In this document: piece after piece, positions 35,442 through 47,227 of the stretch
Layout: the number at the start of each line of letters is the position of its first letter
Position numbering within the stretch: position 1 is the stretch's first letter
DNA from: Corynespora cassiicola
Taxonomy: Eukaryota > Ascomycota > Dothideomycetes > Pleosporales > Corynesporascaceae
Direction: 5' to 3'
DNA length: 64,000 bases
Assembly: GCA_022059125.1 (NCBI GenBank)
Contig: JAEUWY010000005.1
Coordinates: forward strand, 1,612,001-1,676,000
Position numbers and translations under genes: made by a program
Notes under the pieces: generated by a model
The model's input: the letters and a program-made list of their open reading frames with translations, nothing else
Database searches by the model: none
Told to the model about the DNA's origin: nothing

Positions 35442-38425
35442 CTAAGACACCGTATTGTCCCATATACTCCGTACAGTGACCCCATGTACCCATGCACCCC
35501 CAGTCGTGTCACTCTTGACCTTGTAACCCACTTGCTTTGACTCTCCGGGCAGGAGCCAAAATGCATTGTCGTCGAAATTTAGCACTGCCCCAGATGGATA
35601 ATCTAGCCACACCCAAGCTGCCACACCACTAGTAGCGTGAACAGTAAACTTCGAAGTCTCGTTGGAGTAGGCCAGTTGCAATCCTGGATCAATCATATTG
35701 GATGCAGAGAGTCGGTCGGCGTGAGTCCAGCTCTGATGTTTGAAGGCTCGTGTAGTATTCGAGTTGGGCAATGAGGCTTCGGCAGAAACCTGCATTAACA
35801 GAAGGACATCTTTTGGATCATGACCCGAGATTAGAGAGTCAAGATTTCCTGAAAGGACCTTGGTACCGTTTATCGCGCCTACGCTGACCTCGGATGTAAA
35901 TGGAGTATCGATGTTGATCCGCGTTCCAGTCCAGTCAAACCAGGTAAGGTTTACCGATGCTAGTATTGGAGACCACAAATCAGAGATGACCCATACTTCA
36001 AAGTCGTGTGTAGTGACATTCAGAAAGGATGTTATGATGACGGACTGGTAGATGTCCTTGGCAACATAGTGCAGAACTTTCCATCGCCCATCGTACTCGA
36101 TTCCTGACCAGGTGGGTGCCTGCCATTGGTCCTCAAGTTGCCAGTACAATGATCCAAGCTGACGTTCCGGAAGAGCACTTCCCCGGCGATAAAATTTGAT
36201 CTGAGATCTGTAGAAGTCAGCTTGGAATATTTGAGTGGTATGGCACCACGCTGAAAAGTTGGCAATTGAGTCAGTTTTGTTCGGAACAGGGTACCATTGC
36301 TCTGCCGCCACCGTCATTTCAGCCTGACCTCTCGAAGCATTTGCGAAGTTGTCGGTGCTGAGACCGCCAGGTGGAGGGTGATGATTTCGAAGCATGACAA
36401 CAGATGAATTGAACCAAAGGTCTTCCGTGTCCACTGCTTGCTGCCAAGATTGAAGAGAAGGCATTGAATGGTAGCCAAATTCATTGGCAAACCGGCCTAC
36501 TGGGTAGCGTGAAAAGTTGAAGGCTTGTGTGGAATTATAGTTGTAGAAGTCTGGCTAGATTAGCAGGTCATGTGTTAATATTTGTATGAGACTGTACCTG
36601 TATTGCCGTAAATCGACCCCTCAGAGACATTTTCATATCTTTGGGTAATAGGCTGCCGACGAGAGAAGTCGAGGTCTAGCCATCCATTGGTTGTACTAGA
36701 TGGCGAATACGATATGCTTCTCGAATTCTCAAACACAAGGGGGGCAATTGTATCGAGGAACAGTGTCTCGTACTCAGCAAGATATCTAGGATATTCCTCC
36801 GGTGAAGAATTATTCACAAGCTGGAGCTCAAGGTTCTCTAGCTCATTGCCACCGGCCCAGTATGCTAACGACGGATGGTGATTCACCCGTCGTACCTGGT
36901 ATGAAACTTCTTCAGCAACATTTTCCAGGAATGCTTGGTCGACAGGATACAACGCGCATCCGAATTGGAACTCGCTCCACAGAAGAATCCCCATTTCATC
37001 GGCCAGATCGTAGACAAAATCTGGAAGATAGGCACCTGACGACCATACACGGAGCATGTTCTGGTTCCCATCAACTACACTCTCGAAAAGCTGACGAATA
37101 CGCGTATCAGTAACAGTGGGCCAGAATGGATCTGGAGGAATGAAGTTTGAGCCTTTCGCATAAAATTCGTGGCCATTGATTTCGAAATGCCAGTTATTGC
37201 CCGGTGCGACACCTCTGTCTTGTTGACTTTCGGAAACGGGAAGCATATTGACAACAACTGTACGAAAGCCAATGCGTTTGAAGATTGATGCCACAGTTTG
37301 ACTTTCGTTGGTGGTGATCTCCAGCGTCAGATTATATAGTCGTTGGGAGCCCATTCCAATAGGCCACCACAGCTCTACATCATCTTTGAGCAATGTGGCA
37401 CAGCCAGAGATTCTCCCATCTGCTGATGTAATGTTTTCCAGTTGACCTCTCAGCGTGGTTTTGTTTTTGTCGTTGGCCAAGACGTATTGAATTCCAGCGC
37501 CTGGGTGAAGTGATCCAAGGTAGTCTATACTAGCATACAGGATCCAATTGTTTGTTTGGTCTGGTGGTATTAGATTTATCTGGTTCTCGCGGTAAACGTC
37601 TATTAAAGTATTGCGAACAAAGATTTGTTCATCTTCGAGCTGGACTAGAGAAGCTGGTTGCCAAATTCCTGCCGGAGCAAACGCGGGACCCCAGTCCCAT
37701 CCAAAATCATTCTGCTCTTTTCTGATGAATTCTCGGTTTGGGAACTCGTAGAGTTGTTGAACTCCGTATGGCCAGGCTAAAGCAGAATTATGTTAGGTCC
37801 GGAAATCGCATCGCTGTTTGTACTCACAGTTTTGACCTGGTAAGGTGGCTGTAGTGTTGGCAATTATTGGAGCACTTCCAAAGTCAATTGTTAAAGTAGG
37901 AGTTCCGCAAGATCCAAAATGGTCCGTTACGTCAAAAAAGTACTGGCGGAACTGATTGTTCGTCGAAGCCACATGCTTCCCGCAAAGCTCGATGCTCGTA
38001 AAGGTATCAAGGCCATTGAAAAGCAGCCACTTTGAGCTTGAATTACTTTGACTTTTCAATATCAGTAGACTGTAGGCATGACATACGCAACTCATCTCAC
38101 ATAGGTTTGATAATCGCAGAAGTATAAGTCCAGTTTGAAAATGCAATCCAGCGTAGATTGAAATCATTAAGTCCATATAGCGGATCCCCAATGACCTAGA
38201 TTAGCTATTCAGCTTAAATATTCATAATTGGATGAGAAGAAAGAGTACCTTAGCATTGTATAGATCTAGATGCACTTGAGACGGGATATGTCCAGGTACC
38301 GATATGTATGAGAAGTTGGGACTAGTTAATGTCCACTCCAATGCACTCAAATCAAGCACTTGCTGGCCAAATACCGACGAGGCTGTGGAGGCCGCTAAAA
38401 TTGCTTGTATACTTCGCCGAGCCAT
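35442..38425 (-). CDS. mndA: Secreted beta-mannosidase A (GH2, EC 3.2.1.25)
   Basis: Five exons (38425-38249, 38195-38101, 38045-37828, 37776-36598, 36550-35442; introns 47-55 nt) give 925 residues, close to Aspergillus MndA. The start [20 protein letters not shown] is a signal peptide; ATGs further upstream in frame would lengthen it. Conserved segments follow the GH2 beta-mannosidase order: [55 protein letters not shown], and [19 protein letters not shown]. The predicted acid/base is Glu475 in WAGGNELE, and the nucleophile Glu580 in [11 protein letters not shown], both by family comparison. Many N-glycosylation sequons fit a secreted enzyme. It removes terminal beta-1,4-mannose from mannooligosaccharides, completing mannan breakdown. 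It is divergent from an MFS transporter at 39739, suggesting joint sugar use. Confidence 0.93.
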
Positions 38426-39738
38426 GTCCCGATCGTCGTGATTTTCTCGGCTATCAAGAGATGAAAGGGATTCAAGCCATACTATGACCAAGGCAGCGCA
38501 GACTACTAAATAAAAGAACCGGCACATCATGGTTCCGTTGCATGCTACCATTCCATCGAACTGTTCGCTATGATGCAATGCTTGACTAGCATGCTGGTCA
38601 TAACTGGTACAGTTACACGGCTAAGGCAGATCGGCAATCAAACAGGCTAGCATGTGCAGACAATGAGGAGAAATTAGGAATGATCGGCTATAAAGACAGG
38701 CCCTTTGGGGGACTCGGGATACTGCATGGTGATATGTTGTTGATCAGTCGAGGTTGGCTCGGCAGATTACAGGCCGGTGCGGAGAAAAAGGGCGCTAAAC
38801 CATGTACTTCTCCGCCCGCCAATATCTGATCGTGACGCATACCCCCACCCCATCAGTTATAGATCCAACGTCATTGAATTGTTCAATAAGCTGTGACTCT
38901 TCCACAGCTATTGGAAATTGAAGTTTACAATTCATTGGTTGGAGACGATCGCGTACTCCAGGTAAAAATTGGAGCATGCAGAGTCGCAAATAAGTATCGG
39001 ATCTAGTTTTGTCTGCCACATTCAATCGGCTTTCTTTAGTCAAAGAAGACACGCACTTATTTGTCCTCCATAATTGTTTGCGAGGCACAAGTACACATTA
39101 GCCAATCCGCGAGGCATTCACTTCATTAGTCGGTAGATCTGTGTCCCATTAACTAAAGCGGACAACAAAACTGTTATCACAATTCTCATCAACCCTCTGC
39201 AATATATTATTAATAGAATAGAGGCCCGTACTGTCAAATAGAATATGATACTAGAGTGACTTTTTTAGAACATTTCAAACCTATGCGCCAATCTTTTGCT
39301 ACCGCGGGTATCTTTTAAAAAAAATCCTGCTGATACGCAAGATATAGATGTAGCACATTCAGCGGCGAGAAACGCTTCTTCCTAAGAATGACAATCCGAC
39401 GCTACGGGAAATAGTTCCCCGTCGGGAAGATGTTGAGCTCCACATTTGGCCGACAAGCTGAATTCGCCTCTCTACCAATCCAAGATGGGCTTGGCATATC
39501 TTTATCTACTTTAGTGGCCTCGGAACAACAACACCGTGATGAGCGAAATCGTACGTGAACATCAATTTGTCAGCTAGATGGCCTTTTTAATGCAAGTATT
39601 TGCGAGTTGCTCTCGCAATCGCGAAAGTCCTAAATACCAGGAATCTGACACAAGCAGAAACGAAGAGGCCAGACCAACCTTTAAATTCCCTTTGGGAGTA
39701 CATACTACGCTTCGTTCTGCATCAAGAACATAATTGGA
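38426..39738. promoter_or_regulatory. Divergent upstream region of beta-mannosidase and MFS transporter
   Basis: 1.3 kb, AT-rich, between two divergent start codons. A 97-codon minus-strand frame at 38795-39088 has no recognisable features. The region must hold both promoters and could carry shared binding sites for a carbohydrate regulator; I did not identify any specific motif. Confidence 0.4.
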
Positions 39739-41271
39739 ATGTCGACTGGTAGTCCTTTGTACCTACAAACCCCACCTCTAGAGCTACTAGCACTTGTCAG
39801 CATGTACGAGCTATCGCCATCTCAAACAGTGATGCACCATCAATCCAACCGAGGGGGTACAGCAAACACATTGGCCGAGGACAGCTCAGAGTATCCCGAA
39901 GGTGGACTACAGGCATGGCTAGTTGTATTAGGAGCATGGTGTGCCATGATACCATCTATGGGCCTGTTAAACACGATCGGTGTGCTTCAGGCATGGATTG
40001 CTGAGAACGAGTTACCGGGATATTCAGAGTCAACCATTGGATGGATTCTGAGCACATATGCATTTTTCTTGTATATATGCGGTGCACAAGTTGGTAAGTG
40101 AATTTCCATGTCACATGGGGCTGAACTCATAGCTGGTACAGGACCTGTGTTCGACGCTCATGACATACGAGTGCTGATTATTCCCGGGTCGATCGGAATC
40201 ATAGCATCAATCATGCTTCTGAGTTTCTCCCGCGGTAAGTTCATTGGAAATCACTTGGTACTCTCCTAATTTCAGATAACAGAGTATTACCAGTTTTTCC
40301 TCTCTTTCGGTGTCCTCGGCGGACTATCTGCATGCATGTTATTCACACCGGCAGTCTCCGCTGTAGGTCACTGGTTTTCCAAGCGACGAGCTCTAGCTAT
40401 AGGTATTGCATGTACAGCAGGGGGTATTGGGGGAGTTGCATTCCCATTTATGATTCTCTATCTAGCTCCTAGTATCGGGTTCCCCTGGACCATCCGCATC
40501 ATTGGATTCATTTGCACTGCGATGTGCGCTCTAGCCTGCATTCTACTTCGAAAGCGGCTCCCGCCAAACAAAAAATCCGGCACATCCATCGATTTGAAAG
40601 CGCTGAGAGAGACCAACTATGCACTTACTACGATGGCGGTTTTTCTGGTGGAATTCTCGGTATTCATTCCTTATACATATATCTCTTCATACGCTATACA
40701 TGCTGGCGTTGAGCCACAACACGCATATCGTCTAATTGCGCTCCTGAACGTCGGAGCGATTCCTGGGCGTGCATTGCCGGGGTATGTAGCTGACCGTTTT
40801 GGCCCTTTCAACGTAAGTCGTTATACCTTTATAGGCTGTAATTTGCTTTCGCCTCTGCGCATCAGTATATATCATGCTAATTAAAACGTTTAGGTTATGT
40901 CTGTCAGCACTCTAACCTCATCCATACTTGTATTTGCGCTTTGGCTTACATCTGCCACCAATCAATCAGCCATCACAGCATTTGCAATAATCTTTGGGTT
41001 TTGGTCTGGAACCGCGATTAGCCTGACTCCGGTTTGTATTGCGGCAGTTTGCCGAATCGAAGATGTGGGAAAGAGAACTGGGACGGCGTTCTCAATATCC
41101 AGCTTTGGCGCTCTCATCGGTATCCCCATAGCTGGCGCCTTGATTCAAGCAGATGGTGGTAGCTATTTAGGACTTATATGTCTCGCTGGCTCGACCTATT
41201 TCGCGTCGTTTCTAGCATTTCTGTTAACACGAGTGGTCGCTGGTGGATTTAGTTGGAAAATCCTTTTCTAG
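39739..41271 (+). CDS. MFS transporter, monocarboxylate-porter-like
   Basis: Four exons (39739-40093, 40142-40234, 40283-40812, 40894-41271; introns 48, 48 and 81 nt) give 451 residues. A hydrophilic N-terminus of about 50 residues is followed by the family-typical EYPEGGLQAWLVVLGAWCAM, then GVLQAWIAENELPGYSEST. Later come the loop motif GHWFSKRRALAIGIACTAGG and GYVADRFGPFN, both usual in the fungal monocarboxylate porter branch of the MFS. About 12 hydrophobic segments can be counted across the spliced product. The substrate is not predictable; members carry organic acids, nicotinate, riboflavin and others. Head-to-head arrangement with a secreted beta-mannosidase hints at nutrient uptake but is not proof. 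Confidence 0.88.
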
Positions 41272-42265
41272 GGCTATTTTTTCTCAAGGTAGAGTCGATT
41301 AATATTGATATGTCGACAACAAGTCGATCGACCAATCCGTTCCTAAGCCTTCTGCTTGGAATAGTCAAAATCGATATAGCTGTAGATATCTTTGAAGCAA
41401 ACATTGTGTTAATAAATAGACTAAAAATTCCAAACACGCTATTATAGATTGCGCTGCTCTGTATTCTGCAACAGGGTAAGCAATAAGAGAGGAAGAGGGT
41501 TGGATACCCTCTTTGATATAACTGTCTGATACATAATATATACTAATATCATTGTGGTGCTCGATGCTTCTAAACTGCTTAAGGTCCTTTAGGGTGCTAC
41601 ATTGCTATTTTGTTTCTGCATAGTAAGCATATGAGAGAATTTTAGTAAATATTCTTCTCTTAGGTAATTCTCGGCGGAAAACACTGCCGCGCAGAATTCC
41701 AGAGGTTAATAATCATACAAGGACTGTAAGTTCAATAAGCTTGAAGCTAGGTAGAATACCTACAGAAATATATAAGAAAACCAATAGGTTAGGAACAGTA
41801 CCTAACATTAATAACTACTCTTCAGCATACCTTTGAAGTTTCCACATACAAAGAATAGATGGCGAAAGCTAAAAAAAGTAGTGTAACAACAAATCAGCGT
41901 TTAGTAACAGCGCCTGCATGGTATCAAAGTTGTAGCTGCATTTGCCTATCACCTGATCTCCACATTCCTTACTAAAAGTGAGCACGTTCCGCTATTGGCT
42001 GGTTGGTGACCGAGTCGAATGTTGCGGACTTTGGTAGTCTGCAGCTCGCTAGCTACAGGCTGCACCGTTTCAGCTGAACCTCCGCAGCTGAGCTGAGTGC
42101 CAGAATAAGGTTTGAAAAAAAAACCCGCCGACAGCGACATAATAGCATTAGATTCCCACAGCGCATTTATCTTTGTTTCAACACTTTCTACACAAAAGCA
42201 ACTGGCTTTATATTTCAGCAAGAAACTATTGAACACAGGGGTCAAGCAAAAGCAATCCATACGCC
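41272..42265. other. AT-rich intergenic region
   Basis: About 1 kb between the MFS transporter stop and the start of the large STAND gene, both on the plus strand. It contains short A/T-rich runs but no open frame, repeat array or transposon remnant that I can support. The last few hundred bases should be the STAND promoter. Confidence 0.4.
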
Positions 42266-45200
42266 ATGTCATCTTCTATCTCTGAACTCTGGAAACAGGC
42301 TGTTGAGTCTTACTACCAACGATCCGGACGCAACGAAGAAGATAAAAATTTCATGAAAAATATCACAACGCCAGAGGACATCGAACAAAGGCTTTTAGTG
42401 AGTCAGACGAGGTTTGACGAATTTCGCAAAAAAGGATCGAAGCTCACAGCTATCCTTAAACGTTGCATGCAACCTTTCATCGCGCTTTCAAGCGTGGGCT
42501 CAAGCGCACTATCAATGACTCCATTTGCACCAGCTTCCGTCATCTTTGGCGCCGTTGTATTCTTAGTACAGGCTGCAAATGGGGTTTCTGAGGCTTACGA
42601 TTGGATTGAGAGTCTCTTCTTTCAGCTACTGGGGTTCACCGAAAGACTTTCAGAGTATGTAAGCAGCGGTATGAGCGCCCGATTAAAAGGAAAGATAATC
42701 GATATATTCTCCTGTACATTGGAGATAATGGCCTGTGCGGAGAAAGCTATAAAGCGGCAACGATTGAAACAGTACGCTGTTGCACTGTTTCTGGGTCGCG
42801 ATGAGAGGACTAAAACTGCCTTTGAGAAGTTAGCCGAGCTTTTCAAAGACGAGCAAATGCTACTAGTGGCAGTTGCAGTCGGAAAAGCCCACAAAATCGA
42901 GAAGGGAGTCGATTATATGAACGAGAAGATTGAAAACGTGAAAAAAGAGCTACAGGGTGAGAATTCCAACCCTATTAGCCACTCGTACCCAGTGACTCAC
43001 AAAATTCGTAGCAATGCACGAAAAATCCGTTGCTGATGACATGATCTCTCAAATAAAATCATACTTCGAGATTCCGGGACATTTGAAGAGCGTACGTTCA
43101 CGAGCAGACTTCCAAAGGACAACCATGGCATCAACTGGGAGCTGGCTTATCAATGACCTGACTTTCATATCTTGGATAAACCGAAAGTATCCCCTTGTTT
43201 GGATATGTGGAGGCCCTGGTACGGGAAAATCTCATCTTGCTTACAAAGCGATTGAAAAGTTGGAGTCCGTGTACCCACCCGATACTAATTCCGCTCATAA
43301 GGTCTCTGTGGCTTATTTTTTTATCGAAGAGAATGATCCGGATCTTACCGAACTTGGGAGTATCTTCAAGAGCATAGCCTACCAAATTTCTGACATGAAT
43401 ATATCCTACAGACAGCATCTGGCGAAATTCATGTATGAACATAGGCAGTTCGCTAGTCCCATCGAGCTGTGGAAAGGAATTTTCATCGATTTTTTTGCAG
43501 ACTCAAACACCGACGGTTCTGCCATGATCGTTTTGGATGGTTTAGATGAAGCTCAGGCAGATACAGTACAGTTGTTATTCGACTTCTTCGAAGACATTGA
43601 TTTCAGCTCAACCCCTAGTCGCCTGTCCTTTCTCATATTTTCGCGACCTGAGGTCCACGAAAGAATTGGCACCAGGGTACAAAACCATGCCCTGAAGATT
43701 GTGATAAGAGACCAGAATGCCGAAGACATCAAGCAGTATGTTAAAGGCCAAATCCCACAGGTCGCTCTGGTAAAAGAGACGTTACGGATTGGAAAATCAA
43801 AAGAAGACAGGGACGAGCTCCAGCGCAAAATTCTGAGTACGTAAATTCCATATCCGAGCACAGATACTATGTTCTCAAGACTAGGTAGAGACATTGCTAC
43901 TGTTTCCGTAAAATTCATGTGCTGACATCAGAAAACTACTTTTAGGAAGGGTATTGAAGAAGGCCGACGGTCTATTCTTCAAAGCTGCGCTCATAATGAG
44001 CGATATCAAAGACCGAGAGCGAAAGTCCATTTTGTTTCAAACTATCGAAACGGTTCCCCCAAGATTGGAGGCGATGATCGCTCAGACATTCAAAAGAGTG
44101 TTCGATAAAGGAGAGCTCAGCTTCGACGACTTTCGAGAAATACTAATCTGGACCGCTTTTTCGAAGAGACCACTCATGATATCTGAGCTCTACACCGTTT
44201 TGAAAATGAGGACAGGGGAAGCGTATACTGTACTCATGAGCCGGCTGCAGGGGCGATTCGCCTCTTTGGTTCATCTAGAGCCCACATCTGGCCTTGTACA
44301 AAAACCAACTTCGGAGACTGAAGAAAACCTTGAAGGGGAACTGGAGATAAATGAGAGTGAGGCTCAAAACGGAACGAATGAACCGATGGATGCCTATGGG
44401 GATGATTTTGATTCAGGGGATGACCTTTCCGATGAGATGGATGACCTTGAAATCGACGATGACCAACCCAAAGGGGCATCCAAGGGATCAAGCAATGACG
44501 ATAATTTGAACGACAAAGTCATGAAAGAATTTTGGCGTACGCAGGTCCGGATTTGTCATGCCAGCATTCGGGATTATATTACATCCAATTCAGTGTCGAA
44601 CAGCGACATCGCACTCCAATACAATGTATTCATTCGACAGCACGATGCCGACATTCGCATTGCTATGGCCTGCATGGAATCAATTATGGATCCAGAACTT
44701 GATTGGACTATGGAGAGGGCCAGTACGCATGCCCAGAAATCTGTTATGCGCTCGGAAGAGGAATATTTTCGCGAGGACGACGGATCACCGCTGAGACCTT
44801 GTTTGTTGCCTTATGCAGCTGAAGCACTCATCCATCACCTGAAGGCAATAGACTTGGCGTTGACCCCCCCCGAAGAAAGGACGAAGCTACTCAGACAATT
44901 CTGTTATTTATTCTGCGATCCGACGGGGATTCGAAAACTCATTGTGGCAGCCGCATTCGACGGCGCGGCTTTTTTGAAGGCTGCATTTCTCGACGACTCT
45001 CTTGCAGATCATTTGAGGACAAAATGGTTTGTACATCTCCAGGAGGGTTCATTTTCGGAGTCACAAGAGAGGTGGATAAAAGAGGTCTGTCAAAATCAGA
45101 AAGAACTATTCCGACATCTTGCCTTGGAGGCAGCTAGAATGTGGCTTACTGGCGCTGTCGATGACCCCATTGAAATCAGAATCTACTGTTTCATAATGAC

Positions 45201-46881
45201 ATACAAAGGAACCCCCGATGAATATGACCCACACTTCTCATCGCTTAAGATGTTCCTGATCTGGATAGTTGGTTGCTACATATATCAGGTACGTTTACCT
45301 GCTCCGTAAGCCTAAGAAGAGCAAACCGGAGAAGTTTTCAACCTAGCTAATCATCCCCAAAAGCAGGCATCTGAGGCATTGAATGATGATTTCGTCGTGG
45401 ACCTTAATGACAGCCATACTGTAATGCATTTTCGAAGTGCATTGCCAGTATCCAAGCCCAATCACCTAGATCGCCTCGTTACTTTCGGCAACCTCGAAAA
45501 GACAGCTGCCTGGCACAAGTCCTATGCGGAGATTTTGGTTCGTGCAGGCTGCATTCCCGAGGCTGTCGAGTATTACAAGAAAGCCTTCTCCATGGACGAA
45601 AGCCTCTGGCATGCTCTCCCACCTCTTGCGTGTTGCCTAGCTTACCTCGGAGACTTTTCTCAGGCACTGCTTTACGTGGACAAGGTTCCACCCAGTGAAA
45701 TACAAGGGAATAATGAGTGGCGCTTCCTACAGAATAACATGGTGCAGACAGCCATCAGGGCAGGGGCTCACGAGGCTGTTTTACGATTCGCGACAACCGT
45801 CTGGGAAAGGGAGCATACCCCTGGAAGTTTCGCCTACATCATCCAAGCGCTCTTCAAGATGCGGAGATACGATGCCATTGTAGACATGACGAAGCAGTTT
45901 GACGAAATTGAGGCTTCAAATTCGTACCATAAGATCTTTCTATTGGAGCACGTGTGGTGGGAAATGGGCTGGGCACTCTGGCATCAGAACCAATCTCATC
46001 TCATGAAATCACTGGTCTTTGAAGCCTTGGAGAGCTGCAGGATTCCCAAAGGGGGCTCAAAAGAATATGGATGGCCGCTGCTGTCCATCGTGGAGTACCT
46101 CATGGCCTTTTTCATCGACATCGACAAGGGCTGCAAGCTCGTAGAAGAAGCCGTGGCTGCCGGTGATTTTCAAACATACGATTACGGCAGTTTTTACGTA
46201 CTTCCACCCTTGTATCTGCTACAAGCGACGTCGTCGATCCAAAGCGGCAGGGACATCAAGGAATATACACAAAAGCTCACGGCCCTGGCCGCATGCAAAT
46301 CACGAGCTTCGGCATCTACTGCGGGCTTCCTTGGCTTCCACCTTCGCAGAAACGCCCAGGCTCCCGAATCTGAATGGAAGCCACATATTCGACAACTGGT
46401 TGTGAAGAATCTCGAGACATTGAGTCAGACAGAGGGTCGGGACGACGCTTATATATCGGCTTTCCATGGACTAAGTGACGCTCTCTTGGCCGCAGGCGAC
46501 ATACCAAATGCAAAAGCAGCAGCGGCAGTCTATCTGAGGGCTGCCTCCTGTCATATTTGGGAGCAATTCGAGGACGACGCTCATTTCAACTGTCAAGGTG
46601 TTTGTGGACGTGGAAATTCGTTGTATACTAATTACTTCGAAGAGGTGTACGCTTGCCTAGATTGCTTCGGGGTGACGTTTTGCGAAGCTTGCTATGGTAT
46701 GATCCAAAATGGAAGCATACCGCAGAAGAACATCCATGCCAAGCATGAGTTCCTCCAGATCTATCCAGCATCGGATGATTTGATGAAAGCTGCGGGCGAG
46801 ATAGACAACATCACCGTGACGCCCAACAAGGATTTTATTGCTAGGCTGGCGGAAAGTTGGAATGTGGAGGCTGTGAATTGA
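42266..46881 (+). CDS. NLR-like STAND protein: Goodbye-NACHT-TPR with C-terminal ZZ-like zinc cluster
   Basis: Four exons (42266-42956, 43012-43836, 43946-45288, 45367-46881; introns 55, 109 and 78 nt) give 1457 residues. Residues 1-230 fit the fungal STAND N-terminal Goodbye domain (SELWKQAVESYYQ, then PASVIFGAVVFLVQAANGVS). The NACHT NTPase has P-loop GGPGTGKS at about 297-304 and Walker B MIVLDGLDEA at about 402-411. An acidic linker at about 629-678 precedes RICHASIRDYI, the usual end of the winged-helix region. From about 1000 to 1345 the helices pair like TPRs (YAEILVRAGCIPEAVEYYKK). Residues about 1362-1413 hold CxxxC, CxxC, CxxC and HxxH (C1362, C1366, C1383, C1386, C1392, C1395, H1410, H1413), a ZZ-type cross-brace arrangement. 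By family, such receptors bind an effector through the repeats and signal through the N-terminal domain; the ligand is unknown. Confidence 0.88.
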
Positions 46882-47227
46882 CCTGCAAACAGGAAGAGCA
46901 TCGCTACTGTAGTTTCTTGAGAGATCGAGCAATGCAATCAGTTTTGGCCTTTCACACAAATTTGGAGCTATTTGAAAGCGCTGATCAAATCCAATTTGCA
47001 ATCTACTAACTATCTGTTGAAGATAAGTCTCTGCTAGTTTCAGCAGGCCAAATTCCCCCCTCCCCCCCCCTTTTTTCACTATCCTTCACACCGTCAGAGA
47101 AGGACAACTGCGTCATCACAAACCAAGTACATCTAATGAACGAGTGGACAAAGGCAAAGGCCTTCAAATCAACCTCTTAGTGCGACCGTGCCGCCGCATA
47201 CGCCTGATCTTATCGCCAATCAGGCGG
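46882..47227. other. Convergent 3' region of STAND and ENA ATPase genes
   Basis: 346 bp between convergent stops, with a C-rich then T-rich run at about 47057-47076 that is prone to sequencing error. No gene seen. Confidence 0.4.
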
